In this document: one piece after another, positions 53,182 to 62,024 of the stretch | Numbering within the stretch: the stretch's first letter is position 1 | Layout of the letters: each line of letters opens with the position of its first letter | NCBI RefSeq assembly: GCF_028737325.1 | Contig: NZ_JAQZCH010000001.1 | Coordinates: 62,001 to 126,000 of the forward strand | Length of the DNA stretch: 64,000 nucleotides | Source: Microbacterium thalli | GTDB lineage: Bacteria; Actinomycetota; Actinomycetes; Actinomycetales; Microbacteriaceae | Direction of reading: 5' to 3' | Notes under the pieces: model-generated | Told to the model about the DNA's origin: nothing | Seen by the model: the letters and a program-made list of their open reading frames with translations, nothing else | The model's database searches: none | Translations under genes and position numbers: made by a program

Positions 53182-54489
53182 GCCGTCCTCGGATGCCGCG
53201 GGCTCGGCCTCCGGCGAGACGCGAGCGACATGCAGCTCGGAGATGCGGCGCCGGTCGAGGCGCGTGACCTCGATCGACGCGCCGTCCACCTCGATGCGGT
53301 CGCCGACCCGCGCGAGTCGGCCGAGCTGCTCGATCACGAAGCCCGCGACCGTGTCGGAGGTGCCGCGTGGGATGGAGATGCCCGTCGCCTCTTCGAAGTC
53401 CTGAAGGTTCAGTCGACCGTCGACGGATCCGCCCTCGACCGCCAGGACGTGCGGCATGACCTCGGTGTCGTACTCGTCGACGATCTCGCCCACGACCTCC
53501 TCGACCAGGTCCTCGAGGGTCACGATGCCGTCGGTGCCGCCGTACTCGTCGACCACGACCGCGATCTGGCTGCCCTCTGCGCGCATGCTCGTGAGCGTCG
53601 GCAGCAGCCGCGCCGTCGAGGGGAAGTAGCGGATGGGCCGCACGATGTCGGCGAGGGTCTGCGTGTCGTCGGTGGCGGCCGCGTCGAGCAGGTCGCGCAC
53701 GTGCACGAACCCGACGACGTCGTCGATCGTCTGATCGATGATCGGATAGCGCGAGTAGGGCAGGTCGCGGACGACCGCCGCCGCTTCGCCGACCGTGTCG
53801 CGTCCGAGCAGGGAGACCACCTCGGGACGGGGCCGCATGACCTCGCTGAGCTGGCGGTCACGGAGCGACAGCACATCGTCGAGGATGCGCCGTTCGTCCT
53901 CGGGCAAACCCTCGTGACTCGACACGATGTCGCGCAGCTCTTCGTCGCTGAGCTCCTCGCCGGTCTTGTTCGGGTCACCGCCGAGCAGGCGCACGAGGAG
54001 ATTCGTCGAGATCGAGAGCAGCCAGATCACCGGCCGCATGAGCTTGGCGAAACCGTTGAGCACCGGCGCGACGCCGTATGCGAAGGCGGCGTTGCGCTGA
54101 ATGGCGAGCCGCTTGGGCACCAACTCACCCAGCACCAGCGAGAGGTAGGCGATGATCAGCGTCAGCACGATGGTCGCGACGGTCATCGCGGCGCCGCGGG
54201 CAACACCCCACGACTCCAGCACCGGCGCGAGCGACGGGGCGATCGACGAGGCTCCGTACGCGGCCGAGGCGAATCCGGCGACGGTCACGCCGATCTGCAC
54301 GGCTGAGAGGAACGTGTTGGGGTTGCGGGCGAGAGCGGCGACCTTCTCGCCGCGCTTTCCGCGCAGTGCGAGAGCGTTGACCTGGCTGTCGCGCAGGGTC
54401 ACGAGGGCCATCTCCGTGGCGGCGAAGACGCCACCGATGAGGACGAAGATGACGACGAGGACGATGTTGAGGAGCAGGTCGCCGTTCAT
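53179..54489 (-). CDS. Hemolysin-like CNNM/CBS/CorC transporter protein
   Basis: This protein of 436 aa has the CNNM (DUF21) membrane domain first ([25 protein letters not shown], with further helices to residue 165). A tandem CBS pair follows (about 215-340), then a C-terminal CorC_HlyC domain ([23 protein letters not shown]). This is the layout of Mg2+/Na+ exporters and of TlyC-type proteins. The role in Mg2+ or other cation handling is inferred from the family. A hairpin and a GC-rich palindrome lie immediately upstream of the ATG at 54489. Its end overlaps the nhaA promoter. Confidence 0.92.
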   Translation of the reverse strand: MNGDLLLNIVLVVIFVLIGGVFAATEMALVTLRDSQVNALALRGKRGEKVAALARNPNTFLSAVQIGVTVAGFASAAYGASSIAPSLAPVLESWGVARGAAMTVATIVLTLIIAYLSLVLGELVPKRLAIQRNAAFAYGVAPVLNGFAKLMRPVIWLLSISTNLLVRLLGGDPNKTGEELSDEELRDIVSSHEGLPEDERRILDDVLSLRDRQLSEVMRPRPEVVSLLGRDTVGEAAAVVRDLPYSRYPIIDQTIDDVVGFVHVRDLLDAAATDDTQTLADIVRPIRYFPSTARLLPTLTSMRAEGSQIAVVVDEYGGTDGIVTLEDLVEEVVGEIVDEYDTEVMPHVLAVEGGSVDGRLNLQDFEEATGISIPRGTSDTVAGFVIEQLGRLARVGDRIEVDGASIEVTRLDRRRISELHVARVSPEAEPAASEDG

Positions 54490-54516
54490 CGGCGGCCCGC
54501 GCGCGGGAAACGGATC

Positions 54517-54538
54517 GCGCCCGGGGTCACCCGGGCGC
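54517..54538. terminator. Perfect 9-bp hairpin in the leader of the CNNM gene
   Basis: GCGCCCGGG-GTCA-CCCGGGCGC is a perfect inverted repeat 28 bp upstream of the CNNM start, followed on the minus strand by GATCCGTTT. It may be a terminator for leftward transcripts or an attenuator of the CNNM gene. Confidence 0.45.
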
Positions 54539-54690
54539 TGGGACTATCGGAGTCAGAGGCCGAAACGGCGCAGTGCGTCATCGCTCCAACGTATCGGCAT
54601 CCTCTCTGAATCCGCTGAACAGAAACGATCGACCCGTCGCGACCGGGGAATTCGGATGCCGCGACCCGCCCCGCTTCCGCCCGCGTGTGT

Positions 54691-54696
54691 CACGAT
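54691..54696 (+). promoter_or_regulatory. -10-like element of a leaderless start
   Basis: CACGAT ends 6 nt before the ATG at 54703. Confidence 0.45.
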
Positions 54697-54702
54697 TCTG
54701 GA

Positions 54703-55533
54703 ATGGACGACGGGCTGGACGCCGAGCTGCGCGCGTTGCGCGCCCGCGCCTATGCCCCCGGGGCCGACATCGATGCCGATCCGGCGGCCCTGCACCGACT
54801 CGCCGAGCTCGAGGCGCTGCGCCGATCCGCCCGCACCCGTTCGCCCGGGCCGATGCGCGGTGACGATCCGGACGCGACGCCGACCGCACGCCTCGTCGAC
54901 GCCGGGCCAGCCCTCACCGACCCGGAACCGCCTCGCCCCGACTCCGGAATCTCGGCCGGCACCGAGATCGCGGCCGACACCACCGCGGCACAGGCGACCG
55001 GTCGCGCCTCGCGCCGCCCGTCGGTGCGGACGGCGCTGACGTGGGCGGGGTCGCTCGTGGCCGTCGCGGTGCTCGCGGCCGCCGTCACGAACTTCGCGAC
55101 GGCGCGCACCGCCTCGACCGCCACCGCGATCCCCGACGACGCACCGGTCACCCACCTCACGACGCTCCTGCCGACAGGGGGCGAACAGCCCGGCTTCTTG
55201 CGCGAATGGGGAGCGGATGACGCCCGCTCGTTCGAGCCGTTCTTCGGCCTGCGCACGTACGAGGTGCGCGCCCCCTGGCACGAGCACGAGCAGACGTGCC
55301 TGCTCCTGATGAACGAGGAGCATGCCGACGAGGCGACCGACGGCGGCTGGGGATCGTACGGTCAGGGGTGCTCGGCGGGGGCCTTCCCGGCGGCGATGTC
55401 GTTCGTCGTGACGGAGGAGTACCCCGCGGAGCTGCGCGAGCACTTCCCGAACGGATCCGCGCTGCAGTTCGTGCTCAGCGACGTCGGCGTCGACGTGTTC
55501 CTCTCGGACGCGCCGGCTCAGGCCGCCGGCTGA
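54703..55533 (+). CDS. Single-pass membrane protein of unknown function
   Basis: I do not recognise a family for this protein of 276 aa. An acidic, Asp/Pro-rich cytoplasmic N-terminus of about 110 residues precedes one membrane helix (ALTWAGSLVAVAVLAAAVTNFA). The extracytoplasmic part of about 140 residues contains RTYEVRAPWHEHEQTCLLLMNEEH and a second Cys in GSYGQGCSAGAFP, which might form a disulfide. The ATG at 54703 is supported by a -10-like CACGAT 6 nt upstream. The 3' end overlaps the convergent YaeQ-like gene by 16 bp. Confidence 0.62.
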   Translation: MDDGLDAELRALRARAYAPGADIDADPAALHRLAELEALRRSARTRSPGPMRGDDPDATPTARLVDAGPALTDPEPPRPDSGISAGTEIAADTTAAQATGRASRRPSVRTALTWAGSLVAVAVLAAAVTNFATARTASTATAIPDDAPVTHLTTLLPTGGEQPGFLREWGADDARSFEPFFGLRTYEVRAPWHEHEQTCLLLMNEEHADEATDGGWGSYGQGCSAGAFPAAMSFVVTEEYPAELREHFPNGSALQFVLSDVGVDVFLSDAPAQAAG

Positions 55534-56057
55534 GTCGCGACATCCGACTCCGCCGTCACGCCGCCCAGATCGACATACAGTCGACGCTCGGTGATCGAGA
55601 CGGTCGCGACGTTGCGGCGGTCGAGCGCCGCGGCGAGCGTCTCGACGAAGCCGGGTTCGAAGCTGTGGAGCGGGATCTCGGACGCCCGGTGGATCTTCTT
55701 CCCGGCCCACGCCGCGGCGACCGGCCCCGGGTTGCGGTGCGTGTAGACGGCGACGCGACCGGACTGCTTGCTGCCCAGGTGCAGGCGCGAAGCGTCCGGC
55801 GCCCCCACCTCGATCCACGCGACGATCGCGCCGGTCAGGTCGCGCACGAGCACGGCGGGCTCGTCCTTGGCCGCTATGCCCTCGGTGAACGCGATGCCCT
55901 CCTCGTACTCGAGGCAGTAGGCCAGCAGTCGCGTGATGAGGAACGCCTCGGTCTCGGAGGGATGCCGCGCCATGCGCAGGGCGAACGACTCGTAGACACC
56001 GCGGTCGACGTCCGCCAGGGTCACGTCGAATGTGTGGATCGTCGCACCGGCAGCCAT
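55518..56057 (-). CDS. YaeQ family protein
   Basis: This protein of 179 aa belongs to the YaeQ family (PD-(D/E)XK nuclease-like fold). It shows TIHTFDVTLADVDRGVYESFALRMARHPSETEAFLITRLLAYC, with the conserved RHPSET. DLTGAIVAWIEVGAPDASRLHLGSKQSG then carries the family's acidic and Lys residues, and VAVYTHRN follows. The fold is nuclease-like, but activity is unproven and the role unknown. A -10 TAGGCT lies 8 nt upstream of the ATG at 56057. It is divergent from the epimerase gene. Confidence 0.88.
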   Translation of the reverse strand: MAAGATIHTFDVTLADVDRGVYESFALRMARHPSETEAFLITRLLAYCLEYEEGIAFTEGIAAKDEPAVLVRDLTGAIVAWIEVGAPDASRLHLGSKQSGRVAVYTHRNPGPVAAAWAGKKIHRASEIPLHSFEPGFVETLAAALDRRNVATVSITERRLYVDLGGVTAESDVATQPAA

Positions 56058-56100
56058 GACGACCGAGCCTAGCCGCCCGAGGGTGTGACACCCTGATCAC
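56058..56100. promoter_or_regulatory. Divergent promoter with a 7-bp palindrome
   Basis: TAGGCT on the minus strand lies 8 nt before the YaeQ ATG. AGGGTGT-G-ACACCCT is a perfect inverted repeat just upstream of the epimerase ATG and could be an operator for either gene. Confidence 0.4.
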
Positions 56101-56946
56101 ATGCGGATCGCACTGACGGGATCATCGGGAAAACTCGGCACGGTCGTCGCTCGTGAACTCACGGCGGCGGGCCACGAGGTCATCGGCTTCGACGTCGTGG
56201 GCGCGCGCGGCCCCGCGTTCGTCCAGATCGACCTCACCGACTACGGCCAGGTCGTCGATGCCTTCGGGGCCGTGGGCGACCGGCATGACGGGGTCGATGC
56301 GATCGTGCACCTCGGCGCGGTGCCCGCACCGGGCCTGCGCCCCGACATCGCGACCTTCCACAACAACATGACGGCGACGTTCAACGTGTTCCATGCCGCG
56401 ACGAGGCTGGGCGTCGACCGGATCGTGTACGCCTCGAGCGAGACCGTGCAGGGTCTCCCGTTCGACGTGCCGCCGCCGTACCTCCCGGTCGACGAGGAGT
56501 ACCCGGCTCGTCCCGAGTCGGTGTACTCGTTGGTCAAGCACCTCGAGGAGCAGCTCGCGATCGAGCTTGTGCGCTGGCACCCGGGCCTGTCGATCACGGC
56601 GCTGCGCTTCTCGAACGTCATGGTGCCCGAGGACTACGCCGAGTTCCCCTCGTTCGACGCCGACGCCCGACACCGCAAATGGAACGCGTGGAGCTACATC
56701 GACGCCCGCGACGGCGCGCAGGCGGTCCTGCGCGCGCTCGAGAACGCACCCGCCGGCTTCGACCGCTTCCTCATCGCCGCGGCCGACACCGTCATGTCTC
56801 GGCCGAACGCCGAGCTCGTCGCCGAGGTCTTCCCGGGCGTCGAGGTCCGCGGCGACCTGGGCGATAACACCTCGCTCTTCTCGACCGCCAAGGCGCAGCG
56901 CCTGCTCGGCTACGAGCCGCAGCACTCCTGGCGCGACCACGTGTGA
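56101..56946 (+). CDS. NAD-dependent epimerase/dehydratase family protein (extended SDR)
   Basis: This enzyme of 281 aa has the SDR Rossmann fold with GSSGKLGTVVARELTAAGHEV (glycine-rich NAD loop). It has FVQIDLTDY, the Ser in IVYASSETV, and the catalytic YSLVK (YxxxK). The C-terminal half is short and specialised, with FSNVMVPEDYAEFPSFDADA. The substrate is probably a nucleotide-sugar or a free sugar acid, but it is not determined. Position beside the xylose operon suggests a sugar link, which is only circumstantial. A strong terminator separates it from xylB. Confidence 0.88.
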   Translation: MRIALTGSSGKLGTVVARELTAAGHEVIGFDVVGARGPAFVQIDLTDYGQVVDAFGAVGDRHDGVDAIVHLGAVPAPGLRPDIATFHNNMTATFNVFHAATRLGVDRIVYASSETVQGLPFDVPPPYLPVDEEYPARPESVYSLVKHLEEQLAIELVRWHPGLSITALRFSNVMVPEDYAEFPSFDADARHRKWNAWSYIDARDGAQAVLRALENAPAGFDRFLIAAADTVMSRPNAELVAEVFPGVEVRGDLGDNTSLFSTAKAQRLLGYEPQHSWRDHV

Positions 56947-56950
56947 CGCG

Positions 56951-56984
56951 AACGGGACCGGATGCTGCGGCATCCGGTCCCGTT
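56951..56984. terminator. Bidirectional terminator between the epimerase and xylB
   Basis: There is a perfect 14-bp inverted repeat (56951-56964 with 56971-56984) and a 6-nt loop, between convergent genes. Confidence 0.8.
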
Positions 56985-57005
56985 CCTTCGCGCGGTGACC
57001 GCGGA

Positions 57006-58301
57006 TCAGAGGATGCGGCGCGCCTGCTCGGCCGCGCCGAGCGCGACGTACTCGCCGGGGGCGGGCACCTCGACCTCGAGACCGAACACCAACGGCGCGA
57101 TGCGCTGCACCGCTTCGGACCGGGCTCCCCCGCCGACCAGCAGAACCCGGCGCAGGGGTACCCCGTGCGCGCGCAGGGCGTCGAGTCCGGCGCCGAGCCC
57201 GCTGAGCAGGCCCTCGACGGCGGCCCGCGCGAGGTTCTCGCGCGTCGTCGAGGCGAGAGTCATGCCCGACAGTGACGCGGTCGCATCGGGCAGGTTCGGA
57301 GTGCGTTCCCCCTCGAAATAGGGCACGAGCGCGAGGCCGCCCGCCCCGGGATCGGCCGACAGTGCGAGGCGTGACAGCTCGTCGTGGTCGACGCCGAGCA
57401 GCGACGCCGTCACGTCGAGTACGCGCGCCGCGTTGAGCGTGCAGACGAGCGGCAGGTGATGGCCGTCGGCCGAAGCGAACCCCGCCACGATGCCCGAGGC
57501 GTCGGCCACCGCGTTCTCGCTGACGGCGAAGACCGTGCCCGACGTGCCGATGGACACGACGACATCCCCCACGCCCGCACCCACCCCGAGAGCGGATGCC
57601 GCGTTGTCACCGGCCCCGGCCGCGACGCGGCGTCCGTCGGCGTCGAGCACGAACTCGTCGGCGCCGAGCACCCGGGGCACGAGGACGTCGTGGCCGAGGG
57701 CGGCGACGAGGAGGTCGCGGTCGTAGGAACCCGTCGCGGCGCTCCAGTAACCGGTGCCCGAGGCGTCGGACCGGTCGGTCACGAGCTCGTCGAGCACCGC
57801 GCCGCGCCCGGCATCCCCCGGCCCGAACCCGCGCAGCCGCCAGGTCAGCCAGTCGTGCGGCAGGGCGACCGCCGCGACGCGCGCGCCGTTCGCGGGCTCG
57901 TGGTCGCGCAGCCACCGCAGTTTGCTGATCGTGAAGGACGCGACCGGCACGAGCCCGGTGCGCTCGGCCAGCGCGTCGGCCCCGAACTCCGACACGAGGT
58001 CGGCCGCCGCGGCCGCCGACCTCGTGTCGTTCCAGAGCAGGGCGTCGCGCACGACGCGGCCGGCCTCATCGAGCGCGACCATTCCGTGCTGCTGACCGCC
58101 GATCGACCACGCCGCGACGTCGGCCATGCCGCCCGCCAGTTCGATGGCCCGCTGGAGCGCGACCCACCAGGCCTCGGGATCGACGCTCGTGCCGTCGGGG
58201 TGGGGCGCGCGCCCCTCGCGGAGCACCCGCCCCGACTCACCGTCGACGACGACGACCTTGCACGACTGGGTCGACGAATCGATCCCCATCACCAGCGCCA
58301 T
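57006..58301 (-). CDS. xylB: Xylulokinase
   Basis: This FGGY-type kinase of 431 aa phosphorylates D-xylulose to feed the pentose phosphate pathway. It has [20 protein letters not shown] at the N-terminus, [28 protein letters not shown] and the C-terminal [21 protein letters not shown]. The length is slightly short of the family average of about 480 aa. The ATG at 58301 follows GGAGAGGATGCCGG; the frame runs longer upstream but overlaps xylA on a shadow frame. It lies 55 bp after xylA in the same operon. Confidence 0.93.
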   Translation of the reverse strand: MALVMGIDSSTQSCKVVVVDGESGRVLREGRAPHPDGTSVDPEAWWVALQRAIELAGGMADVAAWSIGGQQHGMVALDEAGRVVRDALLWNDTRSAAAAADLVSEFGADALAERTGLVPVASFTISKLRWLRDHEPANGARVAAVALPHDWLTWRLRGFGPGDAGRGAVLDELVTDRSDASGTGYWSAATGSYDRDLLVAALGHDVLVPRVLGADEFVLDADGRRVAAGAGDNAASALGVGAGVGDVVVSIGTSGTVFAVSENAVADASGIVAGFASADGHHLPLVCTLNAARVLDVTASLLGVDHDELSRLALSADPGAGGLALVPYFEGERTPNLPDATASLSGMTLASTTRENLARAAVEGLLSGLGAGLDALRAHGVPLRRVLLVGGGARSEAVQRIAPLVFGLEVEVPAPGEYVALGAAEQARRIL

Positions 58302-58356
58302 GCCGGCATCCTCTCCTCGGTTCCGCCGCGGCCCGGCCGCGGTCGGACGACGGGTA

Positions 58357-59544
58357 TCAGCGCGCGCCGAGCAGGTGCTCGGTGGCCAGCTGCTGCAGTC
58401 GAACGAAGCCGAAACCATGACCGCCGAGGTAGGCGTCGGCGTCGAAGTCCTCGTAGGCCGAACGATCGCCCACGAAGTCGTCGTACGTCTCGCCCTCGGC
58501 GAAGGTCGGCTGCGACAGCTCCGCGACGCGGGCGGCCTCGAGCGCCTCCTGCACCTCGGGGTCGGCGCGGAAGGCCTGCGCGCGCTCCTTGAGCAGCAGG
58601 TAGGTGCGCATGTTCGCGGCGGCGGAGTCCCACACCCCCGTCTCGTCCTCGGTGCGGCTCGGCTTGTAGTCGAAGTGGCGGGGGCCGTCGTAGGCCGGCC
58701 CACCGTTGGGGCCGCCGTTCTCGAGCAGGTCGACGAGCGCGAACGCGTTGTGCAGGTCGCCGTGACCGAAGACGAGGTCCTGGTCGTACTTGATGCCGCG
58801 CTGGCCGTTGAGATCGATGTGGAAGAGCTTGCCGTGGTACAGCGCCTGGGCGATGCCGGCGGCGAAGTTCAGACCCGCCATCTGCTCGTGGCCCACCTCC
58901 GGGTTCAGACCCACGAGCTCGGGGCGCTCGAGCGACTCGATGAAGGCGAGAGCGTGGCCGACCGTCGGCAGGAGGATGTCGCCGCGCGGCTCGTTCGGCT
59001 TCGGCTCGATCGCGAAGCGCAGGTTGTATCCCTTCTCGACGACGTAATCGCCGAGGAAGTTGACGGCCTCGCGGTAGCGCTCGAGCGCGGCACGGACGTC
59101 CTTGGCGGAGTCGTACTCGGCGCCCTCGCGACCGCCCCACATGACGAAGATCTCGGCGCCGAGCTCGGCCCCGAGGTCGATCTGTCGCAGCACCTTGCGG
59201 ATGGCGAAGCGTCGCACGGCGCGGTCGTTCGAGGTAAAGCCGCCGTCCTTGAACACCGGGGCGCTGAAGAGGTTGGTGGTCACCATCGGCACCGTCAGAC
59301 CGGTGTCGGCGAGTGCGCCCGTCAGCCGATCGATCTGCGTCTGACGCTCGCTGTCGCTCGACCCGAACGCGAACAGGTCGTCGTCGTGGAACGTCAGTCC
59401 CGCGGCGCCGAGCTCGGCGAGCTTCTCGACCGCGTGCACGACGTCGAGCGGGGGCCGGGTGGGGCCGCCGAACGGGTCGGTGCCGTTGTAGCCGATGGTC
59501 CAGAGGCCGAAGGTGAACTTGTCGGCCGGGGTCGGGGTGCGCAT
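58357..59544 (-). CDS. xylA: Xylose isomerase
   Basis: This TIM-barrel metalloenzyme of 395 aa converts D-xylose to D-xylulose. It shows [20 protein letters not shown] at the start and [10 protein letters not shown] (catalytic His). The metal-binding acids lie in [14 protein letters not shown] and [14 protein letters not shown], and [20 protein letters not shown] carries further ligands. This is the actinobacterial type used as glucose isomerase. GAAGGAGCACGC precedes the ATG. It is the first gene of the operon, has a good promoter, and is divergent from the ROK regulator. Confidence 0.95.
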   Translation of the reverse strand: MRTPTPADKFTFGLWTIGYNGTDPFGGPTRPPLDVVHAVEKLAELGAAGLTFHDDDLFAFGSSDSERQTQIDRLTGALADTGLTVPMVTTNLFSAPVFKDGGFTSNDRAVRRFAIRKVLRQIDLGAELGAEIFVMWGGREGAEYDSAKDVRAALERYREAVNFLGDYVVEKGYNLRFAIEPKPNEPRGDILLPTVGHALAFIESLERPELVGLNPEVGHEQMAGLNFAAGIAQALYHGKLFHIDLNGQRGIKYDQDLVFGHGDLHNAFALVDLLENGGPNGGPAYDGPRHFDYKPSRTEDETGVWDSAAANMRTYLLLKERAQAFRADPEVQEALEAARVAELSQPTFAEGETYDDFVGDRSAYEDFDADAYLGGHGFGFVRLQQLATEHLLGAR

Positions 59545-59576
59545 GCGTGCTCCTTCGCGTCGATTGCTGCGACCTC

Positions 59577-59609
59577 AGGCTAGAACTATTTGTCTTGTGC
59601 GTCAACAAA
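59577..59609 (-). promoter_or_regulatory. xylA promoter with candidate ROK operator
   Basis: On the minus strand, -35 TTGACG (59600-59605), a 17-bp spacer and -10 TAGCCT (59577-59582) form a strong promoter. The repeat TTTGT-N11-ACAAA (59589-59609) covers the -35 and spacer, where repressor binding would block initiation. Confidence 0.65.
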
Positions 59610-59620
59610 CCCGCGTCTCG

Positions 59621-59626
59621 TAGGCT
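59621..59626 (+). promoter_or_regulatory. -10 element of the ROK gene
   Basis: TAGGCT ends exactly 6 nt before the GTG at 59633, so this is the start I chose over the GTG two codons earlier. Confidence 0.55.
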
Positions 59627-59632
59627 GTGCCC

Positions 59633-60835
59633 GTGAGTATCGCGCCCGGGACCGCCGAACTCGTCCGACGGGCGAACCTCGCGCGGATGCTGACCGCGGT
59701 GCACCGCTCCGGCCCGCTCTCGCGCGCGACGCTGACGGCGGACCTCGGGCTGAACCGCTCGACCATCGGCGCCCTCACGAGCGAACTCGGCCGCTTGGGC
59801 CTCGTCAGCGAGACCGCCGGAGCCGCCGAGGGACGCATCGGCCGCCCCTCCCCCGTCATCAGCGCCCGCGGCGACATCGTCGCGATCGCCGTGAACCCGG
59901 AGGTCGACGCCGTGACGATCGCCGCCGTGGGGCTGGACCGGCGCGTGCACGCGCGCCACCATGCGCCCACCGCCCACCTCATCACGCCCGCCCACCTCGC
60001 CGACCTCGTGGCGGCGACCGTCTCGGGGTGGCGCGAAGACGCTCTGGCGGCGGCATCCGTCGTCGGGGTCGGCGTCGCCGTGCCCGGCCTCGTGCAGCCG
60101 GCGGAGGGCCTCGTCGTGCACGCCCCGCACCTGCGCTGGACCGACGCCCCCCTCGCCGATCTCATCTCGTCGGCGACCGGCCTGCCCACCACCGTCGGCA
60201 ACGATGCGTCGTACGGCGCGCACGCCGAGTACCTCTTCGGTGCCGCCCGCGGCGTCGCCGACGTGATCTACCTCAACGGCGGGGCGAGCGGGATCGGCGG
60301 CGGTCTCGTCGTCGGCGACGTGCTCGTCGGCGGGGCGCGCGGGCTGGCCGGCGAGTTCGGGCACAACCCCGCCGCGCTCGAGGATGCCGCCGACCGGCGC
60401 TCGGGCACGCGCGGTGCCCTCGAGGACGAGGTGAGCCGGCACCGGCTCATCACGGTGCTGGGGGTCGCCGCGGCCGACGACGCCGAGCTGCGGACGGCGC
60501 TGCAGCAGAGCACGAACCCCGCCGTCGCGGACGAGGTGGACCGCCAGCGCCGGATCCTCGCGACGGCCGTGGCGAGCGCCGTGAACATCCTCGACCCCGC
60601 CGTCGTCGTCCTGGGCGGTTTCCTCGCGGCCCTCATCGAGGCGGAGGTCGAGCTGTTCACCGCCGCGGTGGCACGCCAGACCATCGCCGGGTCGGCCCCG
60701 CTCATCCGCATCGCGGAGCTCGGCGACGACCGGCTGCTCATCGGCGCCGCCGAGACGGCGTTCGCGGCGCTGTTGGACGATCCCGTCGCGACCATAGCGA
60801 TCAGCGAGACGGCGTCAAGCACAGGAACCGGCTGA
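59633..60835 (+). CDS. ROK family transcriptional repressor, probably XylR
   Basis: This protein of 400 aa has an N-terminal winged helix (LARMLTAVHRSGPLSRATLT, then GLNRSTIGALTSELGRLGLV) and a ROK sugar-kinase-like domain with VGVGVAVPGLV and AEYLFGAARGVADVIYLNGG. The zinc motif that follows EFGH in most ROK proteins (CxCGxxGCxE) is degenerate: after GEFGHNPAALED comes DRRSGTRGALE, without the Cys. It is divergent from xylA, so xylose-responsive repression is the obvious role. The start is set by a -10 element. Confidence 0.85.
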   Translation: MSIAPGTAELVRRANLARMLTAVHRSGPLSRATLTADLGLNRSTIGALTSELGRLGLVSETAGAAEGRIGRPSPVISARGDIVAIAVNPEVDAVTIAAVGLDRRVHARHHAPTAHLITPAHLADLVAATVSGWREDALAAASVVGVGVAVPGLVQPAEGLVVHAPHLRWTDAPLADLISSATGLPTTVGNDASYGAHAEYLFGAARGVADVIYLNGGASGIGGGLVVGDVLVGGARGLAGEFGHNPAALEDAADRRSGTRGALEDEVSRHRLITVLGVAAADDAELRTALQQSTNPAVADEVDRQRRILATAVASAVNILDPAVVVLGGFLAALIEAEVELFTAAVARQTIAGSAPLIRIAELGDDRLLIGAAETAFAALLDDPVATIAISETASSTGTG

Positions 60836-60846
60836 CCTCGAGCTCT

Positions 60847-60852
60847 TACGAT
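60847..60852 (+). promoter_or_regulatory. Likely -10 element of the BLUF operon
   Basis: TACGAT lies about 53 nt upstream of the ATG at 60905, giving a short leader with the GAGAGA site. Confidence 0.35.
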
Positions 60853-60904
60853 CGGGGAGGCGCCGGCGACGGCGTCACCCGCACCCCCCGAGAGAAACCT
60901 CCGC

Positions 60905-61261
60905 ATGGCCTCCAGAACCGCCCGCCCGACTGACCCACCGCTGCGCCAGCGCAACGCGCTCGCTCCCGGCATCCTCGGGGCCGCGGCCCTCGTCGCCGGG
61001 ATGGCGCTGATCGGCGGCGAATTCGCGATCGTCATCTCGTTCATCGTGGCGATCCTCGCGCTCATCATCGCCTGGTTCGCCGTGCAGGCCGGCCAGTGGT
61101 GGTGGGCGGTGGTCATGGTGGCCATCGCCGTCGTGTGGAACCCGGTCGTCCCCTTCGCGTTCGCCGCACCGGTCTGGCTGACGGTGCACATCGTCGGCGC
61201 GGCGGCGTTCGTGGCCGCCGGGGCGATGATCTCCACCGTGCGGAACGAGCCGGCCCGATGA
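60905..61261 (+). CDS. Small multi-pass membrane protein (DUF6804-like)
   Basis: This protein of 118 aa has about four hydrophobic segments: APGILGAAALVAGMALIGG, IVISFIVAILALIIAWFAV, WWWAVVMVAIAVVWNPVV and VWLTVHIVGAAAFVAAGAM. The layout resembles DUF6804 proteins, which are uncharacterised. A basic N-terminus of about 18 residues is cytoplasmic by charge. It overlaps the next gene by 4 bp (ATGA), and that gene overlaps the BLUF gene likewise, so the three are one operon. Confidence 0.7.
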   Translation: MASRTARPTDPPLRQRNALAPGILGAAALVAGMALIGGEFAIVISFIVAILALIIAWFAVQAGQWWWAVVMVAIAVVWNPVVPFAFAAPVWLTVHIVGAAAFVAAGAMISTVRNEPAR

Positions 61262-61524
61262 GCGCCGCGCCGCCGATCGGCGAGCCCCGCGCGGGCGCGG
61301 GTGTCGTGTGGGCCCGCGTCGAGGACGGCTTCCATGTCGGCAGCCGGGTGGGTGAATTCGTCGGGTACATCGACCGTCAGCGCGACGGCCGCTACCTGGC
61401 ATACGACTCGCGCTCGCAGTGCATCGGGGCGTTCACCGAACTCACCGGCGCCATGCGCGCGCTCAGCGATCCGCCGGCCGCGACCGAGGACCGTCCGCCG
61501 GTCGAACTGTGGGAGATCAGATGA
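61258..61524 (+). CDS. Unknown 88-aa protein in the BLUF operon
   Basis: I do not recognise this small protein. It contains VWARVEDGFHVGSRVGEFVGYIDRQRDG followed by YLAYDSRSQCIGAFTELTGAM, a pattern of strands and one Cys, and looks like a compact beta-rich domain. It could be a partner or regulator of the BLUF protein, since both its start and stop codons overlap the neighbours by 4 bp. That coupling implies a fixed ratio of products. No signal or membrane segment is present. Confidence 0.68.
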   Translation: MSAAPPIGEPRAGAGVVWARVEDGFHVGSRVGEFVGYIDRQRDGRYLAYDSRSQCIGAFTELTGAMRALSDPPAATEDRPPVELWEIR

Positions 61525-61982
61525 CATCGACACCCGGCGGCCTGCTGTCGGTGCTCTACACGAGCACCGCCCGCGCGCCCTTCGGCGACGAGGACCTTCG
61601 CGCGCTGCTCGAGCAGAGCCGCGCGTCCAACGCCGACCGCGACCTCACGGGCATGCTGCTGTATCGCGGCGGCCGCTTCGTCCAGGTGCTCGAGGGACCG
61701 GAGGACACCGTGCGGGCGCTCGTCGAGCGCATCGGTGCGGACCCGCGGCACGGCGGCATGCGCGTCCTCATCGAGCAGCCGATCCCGCACCGCGAGTTCG
61801 CGGAGTGGACGATGGGCTATCAGCCGATCGCCGAAACGACCGGCACGGCGCCGACCGGGTTCCGCGATACCTTCGACGATCTCGAGAGCCGCGACGACCC
61901 GAGCGCGACGCTCCGGGCAGCGCGCGAGCTCAGCCTGTGGTTCCGGGTGCGGCAACGCCGGAAGGGCGCGGACGCGGGCTGA
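61521..61982 (+). CDS. BLUF domain blue-light photoreceptor
   Basis: This protein of 153 aa is a short BLUF protein that binds FAD and senses blue light. The photocycle residues are all present: Tyr13 (LLSVLYTS), Asn37 (SRASNADRDLTG), Gln55 (RFVQVLEG), and Trp96 and Met98 (FAEWTMGY). The signature IGADPRHGGMRVL follows. No output domain is attached, as in other short BLUF proteins that act through partners. ATGA overlaps the 88-aa gene, so that protein or the membrane protein may be its partner. A hairpin covers the stop codon. Confidence 0.9.
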   Translation: MTSTPGGLLSVLYTSTARAPFGDEDLRALLEQSRASNADRDLTGMLLYRGGRFVQVLEGPEDTVRALVERIGADPRHGGMRVLIEQPIPHREFAEWTMGYQPIAETTGTAPTGFRDTFDDLESRDDPSATLRAARELSLWFRVRQRRKGADAG

Positions 61983-61998
61983 GCCGGCATCCGCGCCC
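61964..61998. terminator. Terminator overlapping the BLUF stop codon
   Basis: The 12-nt arms at 61964-61975 and 61987-61998 match at 11 positions, plus a G-T pair. It serves the BLUF operon and possibly the convergent DUF3072 gene. Confidence 0.6.
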
Positions 61999-62024
61999 GT
62001 TCCGGTGCGCTCGCGTCGGACGCG

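Noticed and set aside
54555..54602. A 15-codon ORF (MPIRWSDDALRRFGL) upstream of a hairpin and the CNNM gene, resembling an attenuator leader
   Set aside because: The AGAGAGG touches the ATG, so ribosome spacing is wrong, and no alternative pairing with the hairpin was found. Conservation would be needed to revive it.
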